From contig NZ_PPQN01000047.1 of NCBI RefSeq assembly GCF_002901995.1, forward strand, positions 1 to 50,299: a stretch of 50,299 nucleotides of DNA, given 5' to 3'. The stretch's first letter is position 1. The number at the start of each line of letters is the position of its first letter. The stretch is from Staphylococcus coagulans (GTDB taxonomy: Bacteria > Bacillota > Bacilli > Staphylococcales > Staphylococcaceae). This document shows, piece by piece, positions 28,052 to 39,926 of the stretch. A program made the translations under genes and the position numbers. The notes below the pieces were generated by a model. The model saw only the letters and a program-made list of their open reading frames with translations, made no database searches and was not told the origin of the DNA.

Positions 28052-29599
28052 GTGAACGAAGAACAAAGAAAAGCTGGGACGATTGATGTTTTAGCACAAC
28101 GTAATAATAAAGAAAAAGATTATAGTAAATATTTTGATTTTGAGCATGTTTATCAACCGCCAAGCTTAAAAGAAGCCAAAAAGCGTGGAAAAGAATCAGT
28201 TCAATATAATCGTGATTTTCAAATCGATGAAAAGTATCGCGGTATGGGGAAAGGACGCACTTTCCTAATTAAAACATATGGTTGTCAAATGAACGCACAT
28301 GATACAGAGGTAATGGCGGGAATTTTTACTGCCTTAGGTTATACACCTACTGAGGATATCAATTTGGCAGACGTCATTCTATTGAACACATGTGCGATTA
28401 GAGAAAATGCTGAAAATAAAGTGTTTGGAGAAATTGGGAATCTAAAACACATTAAACAAGAACGCCCAGATTGTTTAATCGGTGTGTGTGGCTGTATGTC
28501 ACAAGAAGAGTCTGTGGTAAATAAAATTTTGAAATCATATCAAAATGTGGATATGATTTTTGGAACACATAACATTCATCGTTTACCTCAAATTTTGGAA
28601 GAAGCCTATCTTTCTAAAGCAATGGTTGTGGAAGTATGGTCAAAAGAAGGCGACGTTATCGAAAACCTTCCTAAAGTAAGAGACGGCAAAATTAAAGCAT
28701 GGGTCAATATCATGTATGGATGTGACAAGTTCTGTACATACTGTATCGTGCCATTTACACGAGGAAAAGAACGTAGTCGACGTCCAGAAGACATCATTGA
28801 AGAAGTACGTGATTTAGCACGTCAAGGTTATCAAGAAATTACGTTATTAGGTCAAAACGTGAATGCTTACGGTAAAGATTTAGAAGGTATCACTTATGGT
28901 TTAGGTGATTTAATGGCTGATATTTCGAAAATAGATATCCCGCGTGTCCGTTTTACAACAAGTCATCCTTGGGACTTTACAGATCGTATGATAGAAGTCA
29001 TTGCTGAAGGCGGAAATATCGTGCCGCATATCCACTTACCTGTTCAATCTGGTAATAATGACGTATTGAAAATTATGGGGCGTAAATATACAAGAGAAAG
29101 CTATTTAGATTTAGTGGATAGAATTAAGGCTGCCATTCCAGATGTTGCGCTTACAACAGATATTATCGTAGGGTATCCAAATGAAACAGAAGCACAATTT
29201 GAAGAAACTTTATCCTTATATGAAGCGGTTGGATTCGAGCATGCCTACACATATATTTATTCTCAACGTGACGGTACACCTGCTGCTAAAATGAAGGATA
29301 ATGTACCGAATGAAGTGAAAAAAGCGCGTTTACAACGTTTGAATCGTTTAGTAAGCGAATATTCTTCACGTACGTTAGCGGCTTATGAGGGACAAACTGT
29401 TCGTGTATTATGTGAAGGCGCAAGTAAAAAAGATGATGAAGTATTAGCAGGTTATACAGAAAAAAATAAACTTGTTAACTTCCGAGCACCTAAATCAGTT
29501 ATCGGTAAAATTGTAGATGTTAAGATTGTTGAAGCAAAACAATTCTCACTTAATGGTGAATTTGTAGGTGTCAGTGAAGCAGCTGTGGTGACACCATAA
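28052..29599 (+). CDS. miaB: tRNA (N6-isopentenyl adenosine(37)-C2)-methylthiotransferase MiaB
   Basis: MiaB is a radical-SAM enzyme that adds the 2-methylthio group to i6A37 of tRNAs, acting after MiaA (encoded at 42855). The 515-residue protein has the N-terminal cluster cysteines ([23 protein letters not shown]), the radical-SAM CxxxCxxC in GCDKFCTYC, and a C-terminal TRAM domain. The GTG at 28052 gives the staphylococcal N-terminus ([14 protein letters not shown]), and GAAAGGG lies before it. A TTG at 28046 in the same frame is less likely. ricA starts one base after the stop codon. Confidence 0.96.
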   Translation: MNEEQRKAGTIDVLAQRNNKEKDYSKYFDFEHVYQPPSLKEAKKRGKESVQYNRDFQIDEKYRGMGKGRTFLIKTYGCQMNAHDTEVMAGIFTALGYTPTEDINLADVILLNTCAIRENAENKVFGEIGNLKHIKQERPDCLIGVCGCMSQEESVVNKILKSYQNVDMIFGTHNIHRLPQILEEAYLSKAMVVEVWSKEGDVIENLPKVRDGKIKAWVNIMYGCDKFCTYCIVPFTRGKERSRRPEDIIEEVRDLARQGYQEITLLGQNVNAYGKDLEGITYGLGDLMADISKIDIPRVRFTTSHPWDFTDRMIEVIAEGGNIVPHIHLPVQSGNNDVLKIMGRKYTRESYLDLVDRIKAAIPDVALTTDIIVGYPNETEAQFEETLSLYEAVGFEHAYTYIYSQRDGTPAAKMKDNVPNEVKKARLQRLNRLVSEYSSRTLAAYEGQTVRVLCEGASKKDDEVLAGYTEKNKLVNFRAPKSVIGKIVDVKIVEAKQFSLNGEFVGVSEAAVVTP

Positions 29600-29600
29600 G

Positions 29601-29954
29601 ATGTATTCAAAAGAGTCGATTTTGGAAGCTGCTAAAGCATTGGGTCAGGCATTTCAATCTTTAGATACGATTCAAGATTATAGACGCATTGAAACACAAA
29701 TTCATCAAAATGAACAGATTGCACAACACATGTCAGAGTTGAAACAGAATCAAAAGCAATCTGTAAATCTACAGAACTATAATAAGCCGAATGCCTATGC
29801 ACGTTCTGAAGCAAAGATAGATCAAATCAGAACGACAATAGATGGTATTCCTATTGTCAATGAATTTAGAACAGCACAGCAAGAGGCAAATGAGTTGCTC
29901 CATCTCGTTGTAGACACAATATCAACGCGAATTGAAAGTTCAACTGATGACTGA
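29601..29954 (+). CDS. ricA: RicA/YmcA family protein (RNase Y specificity complex)
   Basis: The 117-residue helical protein belongs to the YlbF/YmcA (Com_YlbF) family. In B. subtilis RicA forms a complex with RicF and RicT that steers RNase Y toward certain operon mRNAs and influences competence and biofilm formation. RNase Y itself is encoded in this window at 18764. The signature helices include ALGQAFQSLDTIQDYR and MSELKQNQKQSVNLQNYNK. Unusually few Cys are present: I see none. ATG 29601 lies one base after the miaB stop, so it depends on the miaB promoter. Confidence 0.88.
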   Translation: MYSKESILEAAKALGQAFQSLDTIQDYRRIETQIHQNEQIAQHMSELKQNQKQSVNLQNYNKPNAYARSEAKIDQIRTTIDGIPIVNEFRTAQQEANELLHLVVDTISTRIESSTDD

Positions 29955-30093
29955 GATTTCTAGACGTTTAACATTGTGTAGCTAAATGAGAAGTTGTGAA
30001 TGAGGACATAGGTTTTTAAAGTAAAATTGAGTTTCTAATCTAAAAATATGGTAGAGCACATAATTGTTTCAACCGTGGTGGAGAGTGATATGT

Positions 30094-30609
30094 GTGAATA
30101 CACGTAAATTGACACTGACTGCATTATTTATAGCCGTTAATGTAGTGTTGAGTTCAGTGATTGTCATCCCCATTGGTCCGATTAAAGCAGCGCCAGTGCA
30201 GCACTTTATCAATGTTTTAAGCGTTGTTTTAGTTGGACCGTGGTATGGGCTGGCCCAAGCGTTCCTTTCTTCAATCATTCGTGTATTGTTTGGAACAGGT
30301 ACGCCGTTTGCGTTTCCTGGGAGTATGATTGGCGTTTTGCTAGCGAGCTTGTTTTATTATGTAAATCGGCACTTATTTGTTGCGGCGATAGGAGAAGTGA
30401 TTGGTACAGGCATTATTGGGAGTTTGTTCTGTATTCCAATTGCGTGGATACTCCACTTAGAGCATTTTCTTATTAAACCGTTAATGGCTGCATTTATTAC
30501 ATCGAGTTTGATTGGTGCAAGTATTAGTTACATTCTTTTACTTGTACTTAAGCGGCGAGGTTTATTAGCATACTTAAAGTTAGATAAAAATAAAAGAAGA
30601 TTAAAATAA
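30094..30609 (+). CDS. thiW: ECF transporter S component, ThiW family
   Basis: ThiW proteins are small membrane substrate-binding subunits of energy-coupling-factor transporters, thought to import a thiamine precursor (hydroxyethylthiazole). The 171-residue chain has about five or six hydrophobic segments. The family features GPIKAAPVQHFINVLS, GPWYGLAQAF and GTPFAFPGSMIGVLLA are present. The frame is open to a TTG at 30064, but GGTGGAGAG before GTG 30094 favours this start. I found no TPP riboswitch in the 139 bases before it, although many ThiW genes have one. Confidence 0.85.
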   Translation: MNTRKLTLTALFIAVNVVLSSVIVIPIGPIKAAPVQHFINVLSVVLVGPWYGLAQAFLSSIIRVLFGTGTPFAFPGSMIGVLLASLFYYVNRHLFVAAIGEVIGTGIIGSLFCIPIAWILHLEHFLIKPLMAAFITSSLIGASISYILLLVLKRRGLLAYLKLDKNKRRLK

Positions 30610-30624
30610 TTATTAAATCATTGA

Positions 30625-30662
30625 GGGGCTGGGGGTTTAAACAGAAGTTTATACTCTCAGCC
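30625..30662 (+). terminator. GGGGCTGGG hairpin after thiW
   Basis: GGCTGGGGGTTTAAA (30627-30641) pairs with TTTATACTCTCAGCC (30648-30662), 14 of 15 positions counting G-U wobbles. There is no T-run after it, so termination is uncertain. It resembles the rpsO terminator at 3137-3172. Confidence 0.55.
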
Positions 30663-30750
30663 TTGATACATATTTAAATCGCATACATAAAATACCTTCA
30701 AAAAGTAAATGAAATATAGAAAATTTTGTACAAAAGGATTGTGAAAGTAT

Positions 30751-33372
30751 ATGGCAAATGTTACACCAATGATGAAACAATATTTAAATATTAAGGCGCA
30801 ACATCAAGATGCGTTGCTCTTTTTTCGACTTGGTGATTTTTATGAGATGTTTTATGATGATGCAATTACTGCTTCTCGCGTCCTTGAAATCACGTTAACG
30901 AAACGTGATGCTAAAAAAGAAAATCCTATTCCTATGGCAGGTGTCCCATATCATTCTGCGGATAGTTATATAGAAACTTTAATACAAAATGGTTTTAAAG
31001 TGGCCATATGTGAACAAATGGAAGATCCAAGACAAGTCAAAGGCATGGTTAAAAGAGAAGTTGTACGAGTGATTACACCAGGTACAGTGATGGAAAAAGG
31101 TGGCGTGGAGGATACACGTAACAACTATATTTTAAGCTTTATCCATAATGAAGATGGCTATGGGCTCAGTTATTGTGATGTTTCGACTGGTGAGTTAAAA
31201 GTGACACACTTTGAAGATGAAAGCACACTTGTAAATGAAGTGACGACCATTCAACCTAACGAAATTGTTGTCACACAACCGTTATCAGAGACACTTAAAC
31301 GTCAATTTAGCATGATTACAGAAACAGTTACAGTTGTAGAACGTATTTCGGATACGCATTATGCCGTTAATCAGTTGTCCGATCCAAGCATGTTTCAGGC
31401 AGTGCAGGTGTTATTAGATTATATATTTGATACGCAAAAAAGAGATATGTCGCATATTGAGAATGTGATTGAATACCAAGCGTTAGATTATATGAAAATG
31501 GATTTTTATGCTAAAAGAAATCTCGAATTAACTGAAAGTATTCGACTTAAATCAAAAAAAGGCACATTGCTTTGGCTAATGGATAAGACCAAAACACCTA
31601 TGGGGGCAAGACGGTTGAAACAATGGATTGATCGCCCCCTTATTCAACGAAATGAAATAACAAAGCGCCATGATGCCGTCGATCAATTTTTACAATATTT
31701 TATCGAGAGAGACACTTTGCGCAACTATTTAACAGAAGTTTACGATATCGAACGATTAGTCGGTCGAGTAAGTTTTGGAAATGTGAATGCAAAAGATTTA
31801 ATACAACTCAAGCATTCGATTGCACAGATTCCTTCTATAAAAACACTCTTACAAACCATTGAACATGAAGCGATTGCACATTTTAATGCGTTAGAACCTT
31901 TAGATGACCTTTTACAATTGTTAGAGGATAGTTTAGTGAATGAACCTCCACAATCTGTCAAAGAAGGTGGCCTTTTTAAATCAGGATTTAACGAAGAATT
32001 AGATCAATATTTAGATGCTTCAAAAAATGGAAAACAGTGGTTAGCTGAATTACAAGCGAAAGAACGTGAGCGAACGGGGATTAAATCTTTGAAAATAAGC
32101 TTTAATAAAGTGTTTGGTTACTATATTGAAATTACACGTGCCAATTTGACGCAATTTGATCCAGCTGAATTTGGCTATGAACGAAAACAAACATTATCCA
32201 ATGCTGAAAGATTTATTACGGATGAATTAAAAGAAAAAGAAGCTGTGATTTTGGGTGCTCAAGATAAAGCAATAGAGCTCGAATATCAATTATTCGTAGC
32301 GCTTCGTGAAAAAGTAAAAACATATACAGAACGCTTGCAACAACAAGCTAAAATTATATCTGAAATTGATTGCTTGCAAAGTTTTGCAGAGATAGCGCAA
32401 CAATATAATTATGTCCGACCACAATTCAGCACAGACAAAACATTAGTATTAAAAGATTCACGTCATCCTGTTGTTGAGCGTGTGATGGATTATAATGATT
32501 ATGTACCAAATGATTGTGAATTAAATCAATCACAATTTATCTACTTAATTACAGGACCTAATATGTCAGGTAAATCAACATACATGCGTCAAGTGGCGAT
32601 TATAAGTATTATGGCACAAATGGGGGCTTTTGTACCTTGTGAATCTGCTGTACTCCCTATTTTCGATCAGATTTTCACAAGAATTGGTGCTGCAGATGAT
32701 CTTGTATCTGGGAAAAGTACGTTCATGGTTGAAATGTTAGAGGCACAAAAAGCACTCAAATATGCCACGCCAGATAGCTTAATTATATTTGATGAAATCG
32801 GTAGAGGTACTTCAACTTATGACGGTCTTGCGTTAGCTCAAGCTATGATTGAATATGTTGCGGAAACATCTCAAGCGAAAACTTTATTTTCAACGCACTA
32901 TCATGAACTGACAGAATTGGAACAAGCACTTCCAAGCTTAAAGAATGTGCATGTCGCTGCAGATGAATATCAAGGTGAGCTTATCTTCTTGCACAAAGTT
33001 AAAGATGGGGCTGTTGCTAATAGTTACGGCATTCAAGTTGCACAATTAGCCGAGTTACCTAAACAGGTGATTGACCGTGCGCAAGTCATTTTAGATGCAT
33101 TTGAAGCGAAAGAACAAGCCGCGATTAACTCAGAAGCAAATGCTGAAAAAATGGCTGAATTCGCAAACCACAGTCTTGAAACACCTAAACAAGCAACATC
33201 AGCGCAACATTCAGATACAAAGCCCCAATTCGAACAGCCTGTTTTCGATTTATTTGAATCAGAAACACAAAATAGTGAAGTTGAACTTGAAATTAAACAG
33301 ATGAATTTATCACAAATGACCCCAATTGAAGCATTAGTTAAGCTAAGTGAACTTCAAAATAGATTACAGTAG
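30751..33372 (+). CDS. mutS: DNA mismatch repair protein MutS
   Basis: MutS recognises mismatches and recruits MutL. The 873-residue protein starts [12 protein letters not shown], has the mismatch-stacking Phe-x-Glu in [12 protein letters not shown], clamp and lever regions, Walker [10 protein letters not shown] (602-610), the Walker [14 protein letters not shown], and [10 protein letters not shown]. The C-terminal tail is Gln/Glu-rich and variable. ATG 30751 is preceded by a modest AAAGGATTGTGAAAG. The stop is 12 bases before the mutL start, giving the classical mutSL operon. Confidence 0.97.
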   Translation: MANVTPMMKQYLNIKAQHQDALLFFRLGDFYEMFYDDAITASRVLEITLTKRDAKKENPIPMAGVPYHSADSYIETLIQNGFKVAICEQMEDPRQVKGMVKREVVRVITPGTVMEKGGVEDTRNNYILSFIHNEDGYGLSYCDVSTGELKVTHFEDESTLVNEVTTIQPNEIVVTQPLSETLKRQFSMITETVTVVERISDTHYAVNQLSDPSMFQAVQVLLDYIFDTQKRDMSHIENVIEYQALDYMKMDFYAKRNLELTESIRLKSKKGTLLWLMDKTKTPMGARRLKQWIDRPLIQRNEITKRHDAVDQFLQYFIERDTLRNYLTEVYDIERLVGRVSFGNVNAKDLIQLKHSIAQIPSIKTLLQTIEHEAIAHFNALEPLDDLLQLLEDSLVNEPPQSVKEGGLFKSGFNEELDQYLDASKNGKQWLAELQAKERERTGIKSLKISFNKVFGYYIEITRANLTQFDPAEFGYERKQTLSNAERFITDELKEKEAVILGAQDKAIELEYQLFVALREKVKTYTERLQQQAKIISEIDCLQSFAEIAQQYNYVRPQFSTDKTLVLKDSRHPVVERVMDYNDYVPNDCELNQSQFIYLITGPNMSGKSTYMRQVAIISIMAQMGAFVPCESAVLPIFDQIFTRIGAADDLVSGKSTFMVEMLEAQKALKYATPDSLIIFDEIGRGTSTYDGLALAQAMIEYVAETSQAKTLFSTHYHELTELEQALPSLKNVHVAADEYQGELIFLHKVKDGAVANSYGIQVAQLAELPKQVIDRAQVILDAFEAKEQAAINSEANAEKMAEFANHSLETPKQATSAQHSDTKPQFEQPVFDLFESETQNSEVELEIKQMNLSQMTPIEALVKLSELQNRLQ

Positions 33373-33384
33373 AGGGTGAAATTG

Positions 33385-35328
33385 ATGGGAAGAATAAAAA
33401 CGCTACAAACGTCTTTAGCGAATAAAATTGCTGCAGGTGAAGTAGTGGAACGTCCGAGCTCTGTTGTGAAAGAATTATTAGAAAACAGTATCGATGCAGG
33501 TGCAACTGAAATTAATATTGAAGTTTTAGAGTCAGGTGTATCTTCTATTCGAGTTGTAGATAATGGTTCGGGTATATTAGCAGATGATTTGGGACTTGTA
33601 TTTCATCGACATGCAACAAGTAAATTACAAGAAGATGATGATTTATTCCATATTAGAACATTAGGTTTCCGTGGCGAAGCACTCGCGAGTATTGCTTCAG
33701 TTGCAAAAGTCACATTACAAACGTCTACGGATGGTATTGATGGTTACGAAGTGTATGCTGAAGAAGGAGCCATACTGAAAGAAAAACCAGCTAAAGCGCG
33801 TAAAGGTACAGATATTCGTGTAGATTCACTATTTTATAACACGCCTGCAAGATTAAAATATATTAAAAGTCTTTACACGGAATTAGGAAAAATTACAGAT
33901 ATTGTGAATCGAATGGCGATGAGCCACCCACATATCCGTCTTTCGCTTAAAAATGATGGTAAGACCGTTCTCCAAACGAATGGCTCGGGACGTACAAACG
34001 AAGTGATGGCAGAAATATACGGAATGAAAGTGGCACGTGATTTAGTGCATATTGAAGGTGAAACAAGTGACTATCGTATTTCAGGTTACGTAGCAAAACC
34101 TGAGCACTCAAGAAGTAATCGGCATTATATGTCTATATTTATCAACGGTAGATATATTAAAAACTTTCTATTAAATAAAGCTGTTCAAGAAGGTTATCAT
34201 ACATTAATGATGATCGGTCGATATCCAATTGTTTATATTAATATTGAAATGGATCCCGTTTTAGTCGATGTGAATGTTCACCCTACGAAATTGGAAGTGC
34301 GATTATCTAAAGAGGATCAGTTATTTGATCTCATTGTGAATAAAATACGTGAGGCTTTTAAAGATAAGGTACTCATACCTCAAAATGATTTGAAACAAAA
34401 ATACGCACCTAAAAAGGTTCTTGAACAATTTGAGCAACAAAAAATGGCTTTTGATCAGCAAGCGCACCAACATGAGAAGCATGAAACAACAACAGATAAA
34501 GACGACGTACAACCGTCGCAACCAGATTTCGAGGTTCAAGAGGAAGCGGATTACTTTTCAACTTCAAACGAACCGTCATCAGCCAATCATTCAATACATT
34601 CTGATGACAATTTTGAAGTGGAACAAAGAGCGATTTTAAATGAACTTGATCGTCATCAAGATGTGGCGCGTCCCTTGTTCACTGAACCATCAACTCAAAG
34701 TCAAGATGATGCACGACCTCATAACAAACCTCAAAAACCTAAAAGACGTGTGCCTTATATGGAAGTTATAGGACAAGTACATGGCACATATATTATTGCC
34801 CAAAATGATCAAGGCATGTATTTAATTGATCAACATGCTGCTCAAGAACGTATAAAATACGAGTATTTTAGAGATAAAATTGGAGAAGTGGAAAATGAAA
34901 ACCAAAACTTGCTCATTCCAATTACATTTAACTTTTCAAAAGATGAACAGTTAATTATTGAGCAATATCGTGATACATTAAAAGAGGCAGGCATCTTTTT
35001 AGAACCTTTTGGTGGATATGATTATATTGTGAATAGTTATCCGGTTTGGTTCCCAAGTGAGCAAGTTGAAGAAATCATTAAAGATATTATCGAATATGTG
35101 ATTCAACACAAGAAGATTGATATTGCAAAGTTTAGAGAAGAAGCTGCGATAATGATGAGTTGTAAAAAATCGATTAAAGCCAATCATTATTTAAAAATAA
35201 ATGAGATGGCAGATTTAATCCAACAATTAGGGGAAATGGAAGATCCATTTACATGCCCGCATGGAAGACCTGTGATTATCAACTTTAGTAATTATGAATT
35301 AGAGCGTCTGTTTAAGAGAATTCAATAA
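33385..35328 (+). CDS. mutL: DNA mismatch repair protein MutL
   Basis: MutL is the GHKL ATPase and latent nicking endonuclease of mismatch repair. In 647 residues, the ATPase half has the conserved [17 protein letters not shown] and GFRGEAL motifs. A long acidic linker (about 345-455) leads to a C-terminal domain with the endonuclease motif [12 protein letters not shown], plus [10 protein letters not shown] and CPHGRP metal-site segments. The frame is open to a GTG at 33376, but AGAGGGTG lies there and ATG 33385 ([13 protein letters not shown]) matches homologues. Confidence 0.97.
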   Translation: MGRIKTLQTSLANKIAAGEVVERPSSVVKELLENSIDAGATEINIEVLESGVSSIRVVDNGSGILADDLGLVFHRHATSKLQEDDDLFHIRTLGFRGEALASIASVAKVTLQTSTDGIDGYEVYAEEGAILKEKPAKARKGTDIRVDSLFYNTPARLKYIKSLYTELGKITDIVNRMAMSHPHIRLSLKNDGKTVLQTNGSGRTNEVMAEIYGMKVARDLVHIEGETSDYRISGYVAKPEHSRSNRHYMSIFINGRYIKNFLLNKAVQEGYHTLMMIGRYPIVYINIEMDPVLVDVNVHPTKLEVRLSKEDQLFDLIVNKIREAFKDKVLIPQNDLKQKYAPKKVLEQFEQQKMAFDQQAHQHEKHETTTDKDDVQPSQPDFEVQEEADYFSTSNEPSSANHSIHSDDNFEVEQRAILNELDRHQDVARPLFTEPSTQSQDDARPHNKPQKPKRRVPYMEVIGQVHGTYIIAQNDQGMYLIDQHAAQERIKYEYFRDKIGEVENENQNLLIPITFNFSKDEQLIIEQYRDTLKEAGIFLEPFGGYDYIVNSYPVWFPSEQVEEIIKDIIEYVIQHKKIDIAKFREEAAIMMSCKKSIKANHYLKINEMADLIQQLGEMEDPFTCPHGRPVIINFSNYELERLFKRIQ

Positions 35329-35350
35329 TACGATGAAGAGGGAGAATGTT

Positions 35351-35884
35351 ATGAAAAAACATATTTTACCAGCAATTCGTTCGATGAGAGATTTAGAAAG
35401 ATTGTTTAAAACAGATTATAAAAAATGTGTCATACTTGATACGCATATTGGTCATTTGAAAGGCATGACGCAATTAATTAAAGAGCATGAATTACAACCT
35501 TTTATGCACATCGATCTCATTAAAGGGATGAGTCATGATGAGTTTGCTTGTGAATATATTATTCAAACTTATAAACCTAAAGGGATTGTATCAACTAAAA
35601 CTAAAGTGATTAAAAAGGCAAAAGCGCTTGGTGTCGTTACGATTTTTAGAGTATTTGTTATTGATAGTCACGCTTTACAGAGAAGTATCGATCTCATTCA
35701 ACGTATCGAGCCAGATTATGTTGAAGTCTTACCCGGTATCGCAGATAAAGTGATACAAGAAATACACGAGAAAACAGGTACAACGGTAATAGCGGGAGGT
35801 TTGATTAACACAGAGGAAGAAGTTGAAAACGCCATTAATAGTGGTGCTGCCTATGTGACAACAAGTGACGCATCATTATGGTAA
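35351..35884 (+). CDS. glpP: Glycerol-3-phosphate responsive antiterminator GlpP
   Basis: GlpP binds glycerol-3-phosphate and the leader of glp mRNAs, preventing early termination. The 177-residue protein is a TIM-barrel-like member of the family, with ILDTHIGHLKG, HIDLIKGMSHDE, GIVSTKTKVIKKAK, EVLPGIADK and IAGGLI. The frame is open to an ATG at 35333, but AGAGGGAG precedes ATG 35351. The likely targets are visible downstream: leader terminators before glpF (37189-37236) and glpD (39849-39904). Confidence 0.93.
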   Translation: MKKHILPAIRSMRDLERLFKTDYKKCVILDTHIGHLKGMTQLIKEHELQPFMHIDLIKGMSHDEFACEYIIQTYKPKGIVSTKTKVIKKAKALGVVTIFRVFVIDSHALQRSIDLIQRIEPDYVEVLPGIADKVIQEIHEKTGTTVIAGGLINTEEEVENAINSGAAYVTTSDASLW

Positions 35885-35906
35885 GTAAAAAATAAAGGGG
35901 ATTTAA

Positions 35907-36968
35907 ATGATGAAAAAACCAGAGAAGTTACAAAAAGGGGATACAATCGCGATTGTTTCCCCGTCTTCTGGCCTTGCTGGTGAGCCGAATATTCAATGGC
36001 GTACACAACAAGGTATAGAGAATATCAAAAATTTAGGTTATCACGTTAAAGTTATGGAACAAGCGCTTAACACGATTGAATGGAACTACAATCATCCAAA
36101 AGAACGTGCAGAGACACTGACATCGGCGTTTAAAGATCCAGAAGTAAAAGCCATACTTTGCACGATTGGGGGTAAAGAATCAGCAAGAATTATCCCATAC
36201 TTAGATGATGAAATCATTCAAGCGCATCCTAAGATTTTTATAGGTTACTCAGATATCACACCACTTCATTTGCATTTAAACCAATTAGGAATCGTTAGCT
36301 TTTATGGTCCAGCGCTGCTCACGGACTTTGCAGAAAATGTAGCGCTTGATGACTTTACACTTGATCATCTGTTTGGTGTCGTTTCTAAAGCGAAGCCATT
36401 TGGAAAGTTGACCACATCGGATTATGTGCGGATTTTTGGTTTGAGATGGGATGAAGAAAATAAAAATATCGCGCGTGAAACAAAGAAAAATGAAAGTTAC
36501 ATATTAGTAAACGGCGAGGGTAACGTTTCTGGAGAACTTATCGGCGGTTGTTTTGAATCATTAGACCACCTCAGAGGTTCACAGTATTTTCCAAAAGTTG
36601 AACAGTTTGACGGCAAAATTTTGTTTTTAGAAAACGCTGAAGTTAATATTGAACCGTGGTCTTTCGAAGATACTTTTCGTTCTTTTGGTTATATAGGGAT
36701 TTTTGAACGCATTAAAGGGATTGTATTAGGGCGTCCTCAAAATGGCGTGTATCAAAATGAATATCACCAAATTATTCAAAGCATTTTAAAAGAGTTTAAG
36801 CAAGAGGATTTACCGGTCATCGGTAACGCTAGTTTTGGTCACAATGAACCTAAATGTACGATTCCATATGGTGTTAAAGCATCAATAAGTACATCCCCTT
36901 TAACATTTAGTATTGATGAAGCGGCTGTAAGTGAAAAAGAGGCACGTGAGAAACGTCAAAAAGAGTAA
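35907..36968 (+). CDS. S66 family peptidase (LD-carboxypeptidase / MccF-like)
   Basis: The 353-residue serine peptidase has the S66 triad segments: nucleophile Ser in IGYSDIT, Glu in FLENAE, His in FGHNEPK. S66 includes LD-carboxypeptidases that trim murein peptides and MccF enzymes that inactivate microcin C-like peptide-nucleotides. Cytoplasmic location (no signal peptide) and the LLTDFAE loop type do not decide between them. It starts 22 bases after glpP, behind AAAGGGG. As I recall, S. aureus has glpP followed directly by glpF, so this gene is an insertion in the glp locus. A second in-frame ATG (35910) is possible. Confidence 0.88.
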   Translation: MMKKPEKLQKGDTIAIVSPSSGLAGEPNIQWRTQQGIENIKNLGYHVKVMEQALNTIEWNYNHPKERAETLTSAFKDPEVKAILCTIGGKESARIIPYLDDEIIQAHPKIFIGYSDITPLHLHLNQLGIVSFYGPALLTDFAENVALDDFTLDHLFGVVSKAKPFGKLTTSDYVRIFGLRWDEENKNIARETKKNESYILVNGEGNVSGELIGGCFESLDHLRGSQYFPKVEQFDGKILFLENAEVNIEPWSFEDTFRSFGYIGIFERIKGIVLGRPQNGVYQNEYHQIIQSILKEFKQEDLPVIGNASFGHNEPKCTIPYGVKASISTSPLTFSIDEAAVSEKEAREKRQKE

Positions 36969-37107
36969 TAATGATTAGGCGCTCAATATTCGTTTGATAG
37001 CAGTTTTTAAAACATTTTATCTTTAAAGTGATGGTTATTTAGATTTAAAAAATCAATTAAATAGATAGTTAATTCATTTTCACTAAAATTAAATTTTTAT
37101 TTATTTA
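36969..37107. other. Non-coding stretch before the glpF control region
   Basis: AT-rich, with no gene and no clear terminator seen. Confidence 0.5.
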
Positions 37108-37121
37108 TGAAAGCGTTTAAA
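37108..37121. promoter_or_regulatory. cre-like CcpA site 1 of glpF
   Basis: TGAAAGCGTTTAAA matches the CcpA consensus TGWAARCGYTWNCW at 13 of 14 positions, upstream of the glpF -35 box. Confidence 0.7.
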
Positions 37122-37128
37122 ATAATGG

Positions 37129-37157
37129 TTGACAACGCTTACATCAAACTGTAATAT
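37129..37157 (+). promoter_or_regulatory. glpF promoter with overlapping cre-like site 2
   Basis: A perfect TTGACA (37129-37134), a 17-base spacer and TAATAT (37152-37157). TGACAACGCTTACA (37130-37143) matches the cre consensus at 13 of 14 positions and overlaps the -35 box, predicting catabolite repression by CcpA. Confidence 0.75.
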
Positions 37158-37188
37158 TAAGTCAAGTTGATAAATTATGAGAGACTGA

Positions 37189-37236
37189 GAGACTTCTGTT
37201 GGCGTATTTTTATTATGCGAAAGGAAGTCTCTTTTT
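37189..37236 (+). terminator. glpF leader terminator (GlpP-controlled)
   Basis: GAGACTTC (37189-37196) pairs with GAAGTCTC (37224-37231), followed by TTTTT, between the promoter and the glpF start. The preceding GAGAGACTGAGAGAC block resembles the one before glpD, as expected for the shared binding element of the antiterminator GlpP. Confidence 0.8.
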
Positions 37237-37256
37237 CAATAAAGGGAGGAAAAAGC

Positions 37257-38072
37257 ATGAATGTTTATTTAGCTGAATTTTTCGGTACTGCATTACTTCT
37301 ACTCATGGGTGGTGGTGTATGTGCCAACGTCAATTTGAAAAAAACGAACGGTAATGGTGCCGACTGGATTGTCATTGCTATTGGATGGGGACTTGGTGTG
37401 ACGCTAGGTGTCTATGCCGTTGGTCAATTTTCAAATGCACATCTTAACCCAGCAGTGACACTTGCATTTGCAATGAATGGTGATTTCCCATGGTCACAAG
37501 TGCCTGGATACATCATTGCGCAAATGCTTGGTGGTATTTTAGGTGGCGTATTGACATGGTTAATGTATTTACCACATTGGCGTGCAACTGAAGATAAAGC
37601 AACAAAATTAGGCGTCTTTTCAACTGCGCCAGCGCTTAAAAACTATACTGCAAACTTTATTTCAGAGATTATAGGTACTGCAGTTTTAACTTCAGGTCTT
37701 TTATTCATCGGGGCAAATAAGTTCTCTGAAGGATTAAATCCATTAATCGTTGGTGCTTTGATTGTAGCGATTGGTGTCAGCTTAGGTGGTACAACAGGAT
37801 ATGCAATTAATCCTGCTCGTGACTTAGGGCCACGTATCGCGCATGCTATTTTACCAATCCATGGCAAAGGTGGCAGTGGTTGGGGTTATGCGATTGTACC
37901 TGTATTAGGACCAATGGTTGGTGGTATGTTAGGTACGGTTGTATATCGCTTGATTTTTAAAGGCGCATTTGATGTTTGGACAATTGTAACGATTATCGTA
38001 TTAGTTTTAACATTATTACTTGGTGTGGCATTAAATAAAAAATTGCCACAGGATGAGATTGCTAAAATATAA
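37257..38072 (+). CDS. glpF: Glycerol uptake facilitator GlpF (aquaglyceroporin)
   Basis: GlpF lets glycerol diffuse across the membrane. The 271-residue protein has six hydrophobic segments and two half-helices with the pore motifs NPAVTL (Asn64) and NPARDLGPR (Asn185). The Asp after the second NPA is typical of glycerol facilitators rather than water channels. The frame is open to 37167, but that runs through the leader terminator; GGGAGG before ATG 37257 sets the start. It is controlled by the cre sites and leader terminator described above. Confidence 0.96.
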   Translation: MNVYLAEFFGTALLLLMGGGVCANVNLKKTNGNGADWIVIAIGWGLGVTLGVYAVGQFSNAHLNPAVTLAFAMNGDFPWSQVPGYIIAQMLGGILGGVLTWLMYLPHWRATEDKATKLGVFSTAPALKNYTANFISEIIGTAVLTSGLLFIGANKFSEGLNPLIVGALIVAIGVSLGGTTGYAINPARDLGPRIAHAILPIHGKGGSGWGYAIVPVLGPMVGGMLGTVVYRLIFKGAFDVWTIVTIIVLVLTLLLGVALNKKLPQDEIAKI

Positions 38073-38129
38073 TTCATATTACTGTTTTTGTCATAAGTAT
38101 GAATGTTAAAGTAAGGCATGCAAAACTTT

Positions 38130-38188
38130 ACAATACGTTGTGATCATAGAGGCATTAATAACATGGTGATGACGTATTGTTGTTTTTT
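38130..38188 (+). terminator. Terminator between glpF and glpK
   Basis: CAATACGT (38131-38138) pairs perfectly with ACGTATTG (38172-38179), with further inner pairing, followed by a T-rich TTGTTTTTT. It implies that glpK also has its own promoter; a TATAAT sits inside the palindrome GGTTATAATAACC near 38231-38243. Confidence 0.8.
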
Positions 38189-38241
38189 AGTGCCTATGAG
38201 CTGTATTTGACATCTTATAACAGCATTTTAGGTTATAATAA

Positions 38242-39816
<1,575 letters not shown>

Positions 39817-39848
39817 GTAGTTAAGTTAATAGCATCATACGAGATTGT

Positions 39849-39904
39849 GAGAGACGTCGTTCGTACAACTTTATTTAAGCTGTGGGAGAAGTCTCTCTTT
39901 TTTT
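39849..39904 (+). terminator. glpD leader terminator (GlpP-controlled)
   Basis: GAGAGAC (39849-39855) pairs with GTCTCTC (39891-39897), followed by seven T, 22 bases before the glpD start. Placement and sequence parallel the glpF leader. Confidence 0.85.
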
Positions 39905-39926
39905 ATGATATTAGGAGGCGGAATAT

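Noticed and set aside
29955..30093. Possible TPP riboswitch before thiW
   Set aside because: I looked for the conserved GGGG/CTGAGA and paired helices of the TPP element and did not find them.
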